A stretch of 64,000 nucleotides of DNA from Bacteroidales bacterium (GCA_017647785.1 JAGCJW010000042.1:102342-166341); one strand, 5' to 3'. Positions 35,694 through 44,279 are shown, counted from the stretch's first letter. Notes: generated by a model from the letters alone, not told the origin. Made by a program: numbers and translations.

Positions 35694-36069
35694 TTGAAGG
35701 AAAATATGACTCAAGATAAATTGATTTATGAAGTTATAGGAGCTTCAATGGAGGTGTATAACGTATTGGGGCCAGGATTATTAGAAAGCGTATATGAAAA
35801 GGCATTGCTTTATGAATTGAAATTGCGTGGATTAAAAGTATCTTCTCAAATACCAGTTAATATAGAATATAAAGGAAATGTAATTGGTTCAGATTTGAGG
35901 TTAGATATAATTGTTGAAGATATATTGATAGTGGAATTAAAATCTGTTGAAAGTCTTTTGCCAGTACATTTTAAGCAAATAAGAACTTATATGAGATTAC
36001 TTAATAAATGGATTGTTAATTAATTTTAATGTGAGTGATTTTAAGAATGGTTATAAAGTTATAAAATAA
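35694..36069 (+). pseudogene. GxxExxY protein gene, frameshifted near its 3' end
   Basis: The frame from about 35694 encodes a GxxExxY-family protein: signature LGPGLLESVYEKALLYEL near residues 24-41 and the nuclease-like LDIIVEDILIVELKSVE near 68-84 (D...ExK). It stops at 36021-36023 after YMRLLNKWIVN. In the +1 frame from 36010 the DNA continues as GLLINFNVSDFKNGYKVIK and stops at 36067-36069, which is the usual end of this family. So a small indel near 36005-36011 has cut off the last 20 or so residues. A second possible start is ATG 35706. Function of the family is unknown. Inverted repeats flank the gene on both sides. Confidence 0.82.
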
Positions 36070-36103
36070 GATACGTGTAAATACGAGAGATTCGTGGATA
36101 AAA
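36070..36103. repeat. Right CACG-type nonamer repeat flanking the GxxExxY gene (inverted)
   Basis: Starts directly after the restored stop codon. Its reverse complement includes TCCACGAATCTCTCGTAT, matching TCCACGAATCTCACGTAT of the left copy at one mismatch. Confidence 0.75.
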
Positions 36104-36113
36104 ATAAATAGAT

Positions 36114-37268
36114 ATGTTTAAGGATAATGGAAAGTTAAAGCTGTTGATAATTGTTGGGACTCGTCCTGAGATTATTCGTTTGGCAGCGGTGATAAATAAA
36201 TGTAGAAAATATTTTGATTGCGTTTTGGCTCATACAGGTCAAAATTATGATTATAACCTTAATGGTGTGTTTTTTAAGGATTTGAAACTTGCAGATCCAG
36301 AAGTGTATCTTGACGCAGTAGGAGATGATCTTGGAGCAACAATGGGTAATATCATAGATAAGAGTTATAAACTAATGGTGCAGATAAAACCAGATGCTGT
36401 TTTGGTTTTAGGAGATACAAATAGTTGTTTATCGGTTATTGGTGCAAAACGTCTTCATATTCCAATCTTTCACATGGAAGCAGGAAATCGTTGCTTTGAT
36501 GAATGCTTGCCAGAAGAAACTAATAGAAGAATAGTAGATATTATTTCAGATGTTAATATTTGTTATTCAGAACACGCAAGAAGATATTTGAATGCAAGTA
36601 ATGTGGCACCACAACGTACATACGTTAGCGGCTCTCCGATGGCAGAAGTATTGCATAATAACTTAGCAGAAATAGAAGCAAGTGATATTCATCAACGTCT
36701 TGGATTAGAAAAAGGAAGATATATACTGCTTTCTGCTCATAGAGAAGAGAATATTGATACTGAAAAGAACTTTAATTCTTTGTTTAACGCGATAAATGCA
36801 ATGGCAGAGAAATACGATATGCCTATATTGTATAGTTGCCATCCAAGAAGTAGAAATAGATTAGTTGCAAGTGGATTCAAATTAGACCCACGAGTAATAC
36901 AACACGAACCTTTGGGATTCCATGACTACAATTGTTTGCAAATGAATGCTTTTGCAGTTGTATCGGATTCAGGAACATTGCCAGAAGAAAGTTCATTCTT
37001 TACAAGTATTGGTCATTCATTCCCTGCTGTATGTATTCGTACATCAACAGAACGCCCTGAGGCATTAGACAAAGGTTGTTTTATATTGGCAGGTATAAAT
37101 GAACACGATCTTTTACAAGCTGTTGATACAGCAGTAGAGATGGTAAAAGAAGGCGATAACGGAATACCTGTACCAAATTATGTAGATGAAAACGTTTCTA
37201 CAAAGGTGGTTAAGTTGATACAGAGCTACACAGGAGTAGTTAATAAAATGGTTTGGAGAAAAGAATAA
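36114..37268 (+). CDS. UDP-N-acetylglucosamine 2-epimerase family protein (CapG/FnlC type)
   Basis: 384 residues. Non-hydrolysing 2-epimerase landmarks: LLIIVGTRPEIIRLAAVI at 10-27, LAHTGQNYDYNLNGVFF, VLVLGDTNSCLSVIGAKR, IFHMEAGNRCFDECLPEETN near 123-142 and SDSGTLPEESSFF near 285-297. As the third enzyme of the FucNAc route it converts the talo to the fuco isomer of the UDP-sugar. It is separated from capF by the GxxExxY cassette. Confidence 0.92.
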   Translation: MFKDNGKLKLLIIVGTRPEIIRLAAVINKCRKYFDCVLAHTGQNYDYNLNGVFFKDLKLADPEVYLDAVGDDLGATMGNIIDKSYKLMVQIKPDAVLVLGDTNSCLSVIGAKRLHIPIFHMEAGNRCFDECLPEETNRRIVDIISDVNICYSEHARRYLNASNVAPQRTYVSGSPMAEVLHNNLAEIEASDIHQRLGLEKGRYILLSAHREENIDTEKNFNSLFNAINAMAEKYDMPILYSCHPRSRNRLVASGFKLDPRVIQHEPLGFHDYNCLQMNAFAVVSDSGTLPEESSFFTSIGHSFPAVCIRTSTERPEALDKGCFILAGINEHDLLQAVDTAVEMVKEGDNGIPVPNYVDENVSTKVVKLIQSYTGVVNKMVWRKE

Positions 37269-37273
37269 GAATT

Positions 37274-37303
37274 TCTCGCAAAGACGCAAAATTCGCAAAG
37301 AGG
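37274..37303. repeat. CGCAAAGA-type nonamer repeat
   Basis: Three units, CGCAAAGA, CGCAAAATT and CGCAAAGAG, in the 84-bp spacer after the epimerase. It is a third sequence family with an 8-9-bp period in this locus. Confidence 0.65.
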
Positions 37304-37352
37304 ATATGTAAAACTTTTATTGACTTTTTGAAAATTTATAAAATATAAACGT

Positions 37353-38576
37353 ATGAATGTTCTGTTTCTAACAATGACATCAGGTTGGCAAGATGTTGAA
37401 ACAAGTGGAATATATACTGATTTAATGCGTAAGTTTCGCGATAAGGGACATAATGTGTATATCATATATCCAAGAGAACGTCGTTTAGGATTGTCGACAG
37501 AATTGTTGAATAATAATGGTGTATATACATTAGGTGTAAAGACTCTAAATGTTACTAAAACAAATGTTATTGAAAAAGGAATAGGACAAGTTCTTTTAGA
37601 AAGTCAATTTAAGACTGCATTTGAAAAATATTTTGCAGGAGTAAATTTTGATCTTATTTTATATTCTACTCCACCTATTACTTTCACTAAAGTCCTCAAG
37701 TATGTTAAAAAAATGAATCCCAATGCAATGTCGTATCTTTTATTAAAGGATATATTTCCTCAAAATGCTGTGGATTTAGGAATGTTGCAAACAAAGGGGA
37801 TTAAAGGAGTGTTATATAAGTTCTTTCGCAAGAAAGAAAAGGAATTGTATAGTATTTCAGACTATATAGGTTGTATGAGCCCTGCTAATGTAGAGTATGT
37901 GTTAAAATATAATACTGAAATAAATCCTAATATTGTTGAAGTTGCTCCGAATAGTTATGATGTAGCTCCATCTAAATCCTCCCCTAAAATGGAGGACTTG
38001 GCAGAGATTCGTAAAAAATACAATCTACCTACCGATAAACCTATATTCATTTATGGAGGAAACATGGGTAAGCCGCAAGGTATACCGTTTTTGTTGGAAT
38101 GCATGAAAGTTGTTGCTGATAGGACGGATTGTCATTTTGTAATAGTAGGCAGTGGCACCGAGTATCCTAAGTTGGAGGAATGGGTAAACAATGCCAAGCC
38201 CAACGCTGTGTCGCTATACAAACATTTGCCGAAAGCGGAATATGATGAATTGGCAAGTTCGTGCGATGTAGGAATGATATTTTTGGACTATCGTTTTACT
38301 ATACCAAATTATCCAAGTAGATTGTTACCATATCTTATGGAGCATAAGCCGATAATAGCAGTAACAGACTCAAATTGTGATACAGGAATTATTGCAGAAG
38401 AAAATGGATACGGATATTATTCTCCAAGTAATTCTGTTGAAAAATTTATTGCCACTATAGATAAAATGCTACAATCGGATATTAAGCAAATGGGGGAGAA
38501 TGCTTATCAATTCTTTTTGGCTAATTATACAACCGAACATACTTATAATGCGATAATGCAACATGTGAAAATGTGA
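37353..38576 (+). CDS. Glycosyltransferase, family 4 (WbuB-like)
   Basis: 407 residues, GT-B fold. Landmarks are the N-terminal VNFDLILYSTPPITFTKV, YLLLKDIFPQNAVDLGML near 128-145, the donor-domain IFIYGGNMGKPQGIPFLLEC near 231-250, and NYPSRLLPYLMEHKPIIAV. WbuB-type enzymes transfer L-FucNAc, and this gene follows the FucNAc pathway genes directly, so that donor is likely. About residues 207-217 (APSKSSPKMED) are encoded by a palindromic repeat also found between genes at 19441-19470. Confidence 0.82.
   Translation: MNVLFLTMTSGWQDVETSGIYTDLMRKFRDKGHNVYIIYPRERRLGLSTELLNNNGVYTLGVKTLNVTKTNVIEKGIGQVLLESQFKTAFEKYFAGVNFDLILYSTPPITFTKVLKYVKKMNPNAMSYLLLKDIFPQNAVDLGMLQTKGIKGVLYKFFRKKEKELYSISDYIGCMSPANVEYVLKYNTEINPNIVEVAPNSYDVAPSKSSPKMEDLAEIRKKYNLPTDKPIFIYGGNMGKPQGIPFLLECMKVVADRTDCHFVIVGSGTEYPKLEEWVNNAKPNAVSLYKHLPKAEYDELASSCDVGMIFLDYRFTIPNYPSRLLPYLMEHKPIIAVTDSNCDTGIIAEENGYGYYSPSNSVEKFIATIDKMLQSDIKQMGENAYQFFLANYTTEHTYNAIMQHVKM
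37971..38000. repeat. Palindromic repeat inserted in frame in a glycosyltransferase gene
   Basis: The stem TCCTCC (37977-37982) pairs with GGAGGA (37991-37996). AAATCCTCCCCT and AGGACTT match the reverse complement of the intergenic element at 19441-19470. The reading frame passes through without a stop. Confidence 0.65.
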
Positions 38577-38623
38577 TTTGTTGATTTATGAATATCATTT
38601 TATGAAAATCTAAATTTATTCAT

Positions 38624-38631
38624 TATTTTTG
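38624..38631 (+). promoter_or_regulatory. Candidate -7 box for the ATPase gene
   Basis: TATTTTTG, a full TAnnTTTG match, 22 bp before the ATG at 38653. A private promoter inside a long operon fits an inserted gene. Confidence 0.45.
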
Positions 38632-38652
38632 CAGTTGTAAATAATGTGTTTT

Positions 38653-39780
38653 ATGAAGAATCCTTTTGTAACTAATGGATATGTAGGAGCGGAGTATTTT
38701 TGCGATCGCATATAGGAAAGCAAAATCATAGGAGATTTATTATGTAACGAGAATAATGTTGCATTGATTTCTCCAAGGAGGCTTGGAAAGACAGATTTGA
38801 TCTGGCATATTTTCAATAACGAGACTTTTCAAAGGGATTATTACTGTTTTGTTGTTGATATATATGCAACTAAAAGTTTAAATGATTTTGTCAATATGTT
38901 TGTCAAAGCGGTTATTGATACATTGCGCCCACAAGGGAAAAAGGTTTGGGAAAAGTTTATTTCAATGGTATCTTCGCTACGTTCAGAAATATCGTTTGAT
39001 ATGAATGGTATGCCTGTGTGGAGTGTTGGACTTGAAACTATAAATAATCCGGCTGTAACATTAAATGAAATATTTTCATATCTTGATAATGCAGATAAAC
39101 CATGTATTGTTGCTATTGATGAGTTTCAGCAAATAGTCCGCTATGAAGATGAAACAATAGAAGCAATTATACGGACTTATGTACAACGTTGTACTAATGC
39201 TCATTTTATTTTTTCTGGTTCTCAGCGTCATTTAATGAATGAAATGTTTACCTCACCAGCTCGTCCTTTTTATCAATCTGTTGCTATTATCAATCTGCAA
39301 CCTTTAGCCTTAGATGTTTATACTGATTTTTGTGTATCTAAATTTAAACAAGCAGGGAAATGTATAGAAAGAGATGTTGTTAGAATTTTATATGAGCGAT
39401 TTGATGCAGTAACAAGTTATATGCATAGAATATTGAATGTGTTGTTTTCCAAAACTAATAAAGGAGAGATTTGTAATGCGATAATGGTTGATGAGGCTAT
39501 TGATTTGATTATACGTCTATCTTCTGATACATATGAATCGCTTTTTTATCAAATGCCGGAAAAGCAAAGAATGTTGTTTTTGGCCATTGCACGAGAAGGT
39601 AAAGTAAAGGAGATTACTGGGGGTACGTTTGTAAGAAAACATAAATTGATTTCTTCGAGTAGTGTTAATTCTGCATTGAAAGGGCTTTTGGAGAAAGATT
39701 TTGTAACAATGGACAAAAATATGTACTGTGTGTATGATCATTTTTTTGTTTTATGGCTTAAATTTAAAGGAATAATATAA
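38653..39780 (+). pseudogene. AAA ATPase (archaeal-ATPase-like) interrupted by an in-frame amber codon
   Basis: Reading from ATG 38653 gives MKNPFVTNGYVGAEYFCDRI, then TAG at 38713-38715, then continues in the same frame to 39780. Family members usually start in this way (a phenylalanine/tyrosine 'YFxDRExE' patch ahead of the P-loop), so the two parts are one gene. The P-loop is ISPRRLGKTDLIW (GKT), the Walker B CIVAIDEFQQIV (DE), and later IFSGSQRHLMNEMFTSPARP. A shorter product from TTG 38764 would still hold the P-loop but lack the N terminus. The role of these ATPases is not established. The stop may be a mutation, a suppressed codon or a sequencing error. Confidence 0.75.
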
Positions 39781-39785
39781 TAATT

Positions 39786-41111
39786 ATGGAATCAGTCAAT
39801 ATTTTTACAGGTAAACAGATTTGTATAATCGGTACAGGTGGTTTTGCAAGGGAGGTTTATTGTTGTTTGGAAGATATTTTTAAGTATAAAGGTGTTTCTT
39901 TTGACAATAAGGTGGTTTTTAGTGATGTTGATAGTTGTGAAAATGATGTGGTGGTAATGGGTCAAAAGAGAATACCTATTATAAGGGAATCGGATTTGGA
40001 TGTTTATCAATATGTACTTTTTGTTGCAATAGGGGATTCTATGTTAAGAAGAAAAGTTGTTGAGAAATATCCTGATGATGTTCAATATGCAACAATAATA
40101 CACCCAACGGCTGTTATATCTGATTATGCTACAATAGGGGAGGGAAGTATAGTAACTGCTAATTGTGTTGTAACATGTAACATAAACATTGGTAAGCAAT
40201 GTCATTTAAATCTCAATACTACAATAGGTCATGATTGTGAAATAGGGGATTATTTTACAACTGCACCGGGTGTACATATAAGTGGAATATGTAATATAGG
40301 AGACAGAGTTTATTTTGGTACGAATGCATGTGTTAAGCAAGGAATCAATATCTGCGATGACGTTATTGTTGGCATGGGCTCTGTTGTTGTAAAAGATATA
40401 AAGGAATCTGGAATTGCTTATGGAAATCCTTGTAAAATAGTAAGTAATGTAAAATTTATGGGGGGGGAAACTGACTCGGTAATTATTGGAGCAGGTACTT
40501 ATGGCGAAGTTTATTTGTCTTATCTCAAAGAAATAGGAATAAATGTTATAGCGTTTATGGATAATAATCCAAAATTATATGGAACATATATAAAAGGTAT
40601 TCCTGTTGTTGGTAGTGAAGAATTGCTTGAAACACAAGAGTGGAAGGATAAAGTTGCAAATGTGTTTTGTCCAATAGGAAACAATCCTTTAAGAAGAAAA
40701 ATATTGGGGAAAGTGAGAAGTTTGGGCTATAGGACACCTTGCTTTATTCATCAAGATTCAATAATTTCAGATAACGTAGATATTTCAGAAGATGCAGTTT
40801 ATATTCTGCCAGATAGTGTTGTAATGCCTTATGTTATCATAGAAAAGGATTGTATGGTTTCAATGAACTCCAAAATAGCACATCATTCAGTATTAAAAGA
40901 AGGTTGTTTTGTTTCTACGGGAGTTAATTTTGGAGCTAATATTTTTGCAGATTATAATTCATATATGGGGATAGGTTCATTGATTATGACAGGAGTAAAG
41001 AAATTAGGAAAAGATTGTCTGATTGGTGCAGGTAGTGTTGTGATAAGAGATGTTGAAGATGATGCTGTAGTGGTTGGTAATCCGGCAAAAGTGTTGAAAT
41101 ATAAATCATAA
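39786..41111 (+). CDS. Tandem fusion of two NeuD/PglD-like sugar O/N-acyltransferases
   Basis: 441 residues with two complete PglD/NeuD-like units. Unit 1 (about 8-220): Rossmann-like IIGTGGFAREVYCCLED, then beta-helix repeats and IAYGNPCKIV. Unit 2 (about 230-441): VIIGAGTYGEVYLSYLKEI, then repeats, ending VVVGNPAKVLKYKS. Unit 1 keeps LNTTIGHDCEIGD with the likely catalytic His. The join is at codons 225-227, ATG GGG GGG, inside a run of eight G. Alone, each unit is the size of a normal enzyme. PglD-like enzymes acetylate UDP-4-amino-sugars; the aminotransferase and dehydratase needed lie just downstream (41887, 43071). Confidence 0.85.
   Translation: MESVNIFTGKQICIIGTGGFAREVYCCLEDIFKYKGVSFDNKVVFSDVDSCENDVVVMGQKRIPIIRESDLDVYQYVLFVAIGDSMLRRKVVEKYPDDVQYATIIHPTAVISDYATIGEGSIVTANCVVTCNINIGKQCHLNLNTTIGHDCEIGDYFTTAPGVHISGICNIGDRVYFGTNACVKQGINICDDVIVGMGSVVVKDIKESGIAYGNPCKIVSNVKFMGGETDSVIIGAGTYGEVYLSYLKEIGINVIAFMDNNPKLYGTYIKGIPVVGSEELLETQEWKDKVANVFCPIGNNPLRRKILGKVRSLGYRTPCFIHQDSIISDNVDISEDAVYILPDSVVMPYVIIEKDCMVSMNSKIAHHSVLKEGCFVSTGVNFGANIFADYNSYMGIGSLIMTGVKKLGKDCLIGAGSVVIRDVEDDAVVVGNPAKVLKYKS
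40460..40467 (+). repeat. G8 homopolymer at the junction of the fused acyltransferases
   Basis: Eight consecutive G, starting with the last base of an in-frame ATG (40458-40460). Loss or gain of one G brings a stop within a few codons (TGA or TAA shortly after), so the tract would switch between a fused and a split product. Confidence 0.8.
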
Positions 41112-41115
41112 AAAT

Positions 41116-41544
41116 ATGGAAAAGCAGGAAATTCGTTGGGTACAACGTTTGGATAGTTATCGTAAGGCTTTTGAACGTATGAATGAAGCTGTGGAAATGA
41201 TTTCTCTTTATTCTATAAAAAATAGAGAGACAGAGTTGCTTTTAGATGCGTTGATACAACGTTATGAATTTACTCACGAATTGGCTTGGAAGTTGATGAA
41301 AGATTATCTTGAATATATGGGAATAAGTGGAATTGTTGGCTCTCGTGATGCTATTCGCTATGCTTTGCAAAATGGACTTATTGATGATGATAGATGGATG
41401 GATAGTATTGTGGATAGAAATATTACTTCTCATAATTATGATCAAGAAATTGCAATTGAGATTGCAGGTAGAATAATTTCAATTTATCAACCTCTTTTTG
41501 ATAAGTTTCTACAAGTAATGAGTAAAAAGGAGTCCCTATTATGA
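41116..41544 (+). CDS. HEPN toxin of the HI0074/HepT type (nucleotidyltransferase substrate-binding protein)
   Basis: 142 residues, all helical. LLLDALIQRYEFTHELAWKL near 38-57 is the HI0074 signature. VDRNITSHNYDQEIA near 97-111 holds R-x4-H-x-Y, the motif of HEPN toxins whose tyrosine is AMPylated by the partner MNT antitoxin (type VII toxin-antitoxin). The gene overlaps the MNT gene by 4 bp (ATGA). It is probably not involved in sugar synthesis. Confidence 0.85.
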   Translation: MEKQEIRWVQRLDSYRKAFERMNEAVEMISLYSIKNRETELLLDALIQRYEFTHELAWKLMKDYLEYMGISGIVGSRDAIRYALQNGLIDDDRWMDSIVDRNITSHNYDQEIAIEIAGRIISIYQPLFDKFLQVMSKKESLL

Positions 41545-41864
41545 ATTATGGAATAAAGGATGATTATTGGAAGAGATTAGAAACTGTATTCGTTAGTCAT
41601 AAAAATATAGAAAAGGTAATTCTTTATGGTTCTCGTGCAAAGGGAACTAATCGTATGTATTCTGATGTTGACATTGTCTTAGTTAGTGAAAAAATAAATA
41701 ATAGAGAATATAGTAATATTATACAAGAAATAGATGATTTGCTATTACCATTTATTTTTGATATAAGTGTTTATCATTCTATAAAAGATTCTAATTTGAT
41801 TGAAAGTATAAATAGAACTGGAGTGATTATTTATGAAAATAACTCTCTTGTGTTTTTGAAATAA
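41541..41864 (+). CDS. MNT nucleotidyltransferase antitoxin (HI0073/MntA type)
   Basis: 107 residues. The minimal nucleotidyltransferase motif GSRAKGTNRMYSDVD near 28-42 fits G-S-x10-D-x-D exactly. The family AMPylates the HEPN partner to silence it. It follows the HEPN gene with a 4-bp overlap and ends 22 bp before the aminotransferase gene. Confidence 0.88.
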   Translation: MNYGIKDDYWKRLETVFVSHKNIEKVILYGSRAKGTNRMYSDVDIVLVSEKINNREYSNIIQEIDDLLLPFIFDISVYHSIKDSNLIESINRTGVIIYENNSLVFLK

Positions 41865-41886
41865 TTAGTATAATTAATAACAAAAT

Positions 41887-43074
41887 ATGAATTTTTCAGA
41901 TTTTACGGCTTTTGTCAGAGATGTTTTTAATGATGACAAAGGTTTTATAATTTTACATGATCCTCGTTTTATTGGAAATGAGAGAAAGTATTTGTTAGAT
42001 GCAATGGATAGTAACTTTGTTTCGTCTGTTGGAGAGTATGTAGGAAAGTTTGAACAAGCAATATGTGAATATACAGGTAGTAAATATGCTATTGCAGCGG
42101 TGAATGGTACTTCGGCTTTGCATATTTGTTTGTTGCTTGCGGGGGTAAAGGCTGATGAAGAGGTTATAACACAACCTGTTTCTTTTATTGCAACTTGTAA
42201 TGCTATTTCTTATACTGGTGCAAAACCTGTTTTTGTAGATGTGGACAGAAGAACAATGGGTATGAGTGCAGAGAAATTAGAAGATTTCTTGAAAGAAAAT
42301 GCTCGCAAAGGTGCTGATGGTTTTACATATAATAACAAAACAGGAAGACGTTTTGCTGCTGTTGTTCCGATGCACACTTTTGGACACCCTTGTGATTTAG
42401 ATGGAATTGTTGAGGTTTGTGAAAGATATAATATTGCTTTGGTAGAGGATTCGGCAGAAAGTATTGGAAGTTATTATAAAGGAAAACACACAGGATTGTT
42501 TGGTAAGCTATCAGCTTTGAGTTTTAATGGAAATAAGGTAATCACAACAGGTGGTGGGGGAATGATTCTTACACAAGATGAAGATCTTGCGAAATTGGCA
42601 AAACACATTACAACAACTGCAAAAGTTCCTCATCGTTGGGAATATAATCACGATTACACAGCATATAACTATCGTTTGACAAATCTTGCTGCTGCTTTGG
42701 GATTGGGACAAATTGAACAATGTGATTATTTCATAGAACAAAAACGTAAACTCACAGATAAATATAAAGCATTCTTTGCAGATAAGGATATAGAGTTTTT
42801 TGTTGAACCAGAAAATTGTCGTTCTAATTATTGGCTCAATGCAGTGATTTTAAAAGATAGGGAAGAAAGAGATGCTTTTCTTACATATACAAACGATAAT
42901 GGTGTTATGACACGTCCTATTTGGGTTTTGAATAACAAATTGGATATGTATAGAGGTTGTCAATGTGGAGACCTTAGCAATTCTCAATGGTTAGAAGACA
43001 GAGTTGTTAATATTCCAAGTACAGTTATAATACCAGATTATTACGAAAACATAAAGAAAGGATTGTACAAATGA
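41887..43074 (+). CDS. LegC/DegT-family PLP-dependent sugar aminotransferase
   Basis: 395 residues of the DegT/DnrJ/EryC1/StrS family, LegC-like by its N-terminal extension. AVNGTSALHICLLLAGV, VVPMHTFGHPCDLDGI and VEDSAESIGSYYKGKHTGLFG lead to the PLP lysine, Lys217 in SFNGNKVITTGGGG. It would add an amino group at C4 of UDP-4-keto-6-deoxy-GlcNAc, made by the product of the next gene. The next gene overlaps by 4 bp, supporting joint work. Confidence 0.92.
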   Translation: MNFSDFTAFVRDVFNDDKGFIILHDPRFIGNERKYLLDAMDSNFVSSVGEYVGKFEQAICEYTGSKYAIAAVNGTSALHICLLLAGVKADEEVITQPVSFIATCNAISYTGAKPVFVDVDRRTMGMSAEKLEDFLKENARKGADGFTYNNKTGRRFAAVVPMHTFGHPCDLDGIVEVCERYNIALVEDSAESIGSYYKGKHTGLFGKLSALSFNGNKVITTGGGGMILTQDEDLAKLAKHITTTAKVPHRWEYNHDYTAYNYRLTNLAAALGLGQIEQCDYFIEQKRKLTDKYKAFFADKDIEFFVEPENCRSNYWLNAVILKDREERDAFLTYTNDNGVMTRPIWVLNNKLDMYRGCQCGDLSNSQWLEDRVVNIPSTVIIPDYYENIKKGLYK

Positions 43075-44279
43075 TAAATGTAAGTAAATTCATAGGAAAA
43101 TATATTACTAATCGTCCTCAATCGATGTTTCTTCAAGATATAGAAGCGAATAAAGAAACATTAAAGGCAGAAATTGAAGGAAAAAGTGTATTGGTTATTG
43201 GAGGAGCAGGTACAATAGGTTCTTCATATATTAGAGCGGTCTTGCCATTTAAGCCAAGTAAGTTAGTAGTAGTAGATATTAGTGAGAATGGATTGACAGA
43301 ATTGACAAGAGATTTGCGTTCTACATATAATATGTATGTTCCACAAGATTACAGAACCTATCCTTTGAATTTTGCTGACCCAATTTTTGAAAAAATCTTT
43401 AGAAACGAAGGAGGGTTTGACATAGTTGCTAACTTCTCAGCACACAAACACGTAAGAAGTGAAAAAGACCAATATTCTGTTGAAGCATTGATAGAAAATA
43501 ATGTTTTGAAAGCAAGAAAATTGATGGATTTATTGGCAGAGATGCCTCCAAAACATTTCTTTTGTGTATCTACCGATAAGGCTGCAAATCCTGTAAATAT
43601 AATGGGTTGTAGCAAAAAGGTAATGGAAGAAATGATAATGTCATATTCAAAACAATTTAAGATTACAACAGCTCGTTTTGCCAATGTCGCATTCTCTAAT
43701 GGTTCGCTTTTAGCAGGTTTTATCGAAAGAATGATGAAAAATCAGCCTCTTTCATCGCCAAATGATGTGAAAAGATATTTTGTTTCCCCTGATGAGAGCG
43801 GTCAAATCTGTATGTTGGCATGTATGCTTGGTAAAACAGGCGAAATATTCTTCCCAAAACTTGGAGAAGAACAAATGATGAAGTTCTCTACTATTTGTGA
43901 TGATTTTCTTACAAGCTTAGGCTACAAAATAAAATATTGCAATAGCGAAGAGGATGCAAGAAAATTCGCATACGAAATGCCAGAAGATACGGATACTTAT
44001 CCCGTTTATTATTTCTCATCTGATACAACAGGAGAAAAAGGATATGAAGAATTTTACATAGAAGGAGAACAACTTAATATGGAAAGATTTTCTTCTTTGG
44101 GAGTAATAGAAAACTATCCTTGCAGAGATAAAAATGAAATTCTTTCTTTCTTTGAAAAAATGGAAACTTTATTTAAGCGTAACGATTTCAAGAAAGAAGA
44201 GGTTGTTACTTTGCTTAAAGAATTTATTCCAAACTTTGAGCACGAAGAAAAGGGTAAGAATTTAGACCAAAAGATGTAG
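43071..44279 (+). CDS. UDP-GlcNAc 4,6-dehydratase-like SDR (LegB/PglF-like, soluble)
   Basis: 402 residues. NAD-binding VLVIGGAGTIGSSYIRAVLP is near 40-59, followed by NFSAHKHVRSEKDQYSVEAL and FFCVSTDKAANPVNIMGCSK near 161-180, with the MxxxK-type catalytic site of the polysaccharide-biosynthesis dehydratases. No membrane segments are seen, unlike full-length PglF. It should provide the 4-keto-6-deoxy sugar used by the aminotransferase at 41887. Confidence 0.87.
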   Translation: MINVSKFIGKYITNRPQSMFLQDIEANKETLKAEIEGKSVLVIGGAGTIGSSYIRAVLPFKPSKLVVVDISENGLTELTRDLRSTYNMYVPQDYRTYPLNFADPIFEKIFRNEGGFDIVANFSAHKHVRSEKDQYSVEALIENNVLKARKLMDLLAEMPPKHFFCVSTDKAANPVNIMGCSKKVMEEMIMSYSKQFKITTARFANVAFSNGSLLAGFIERMMKNQPLSSPNDVKRYFVSPDESGQICMLACMLGKTGEIFFPKLGEEQMMKFSTICDDFLTSLGYKIKYCNSEEDARKFAYEMPEDTDTYPVYYFSSDTTGEKGYEEFYIEGEQLNMERFSSLGVIENYPCRDKNEILSFFEKMETLFKRNDFKKEEVVTLLKEFIPNFEHEEKGKNLDQKM

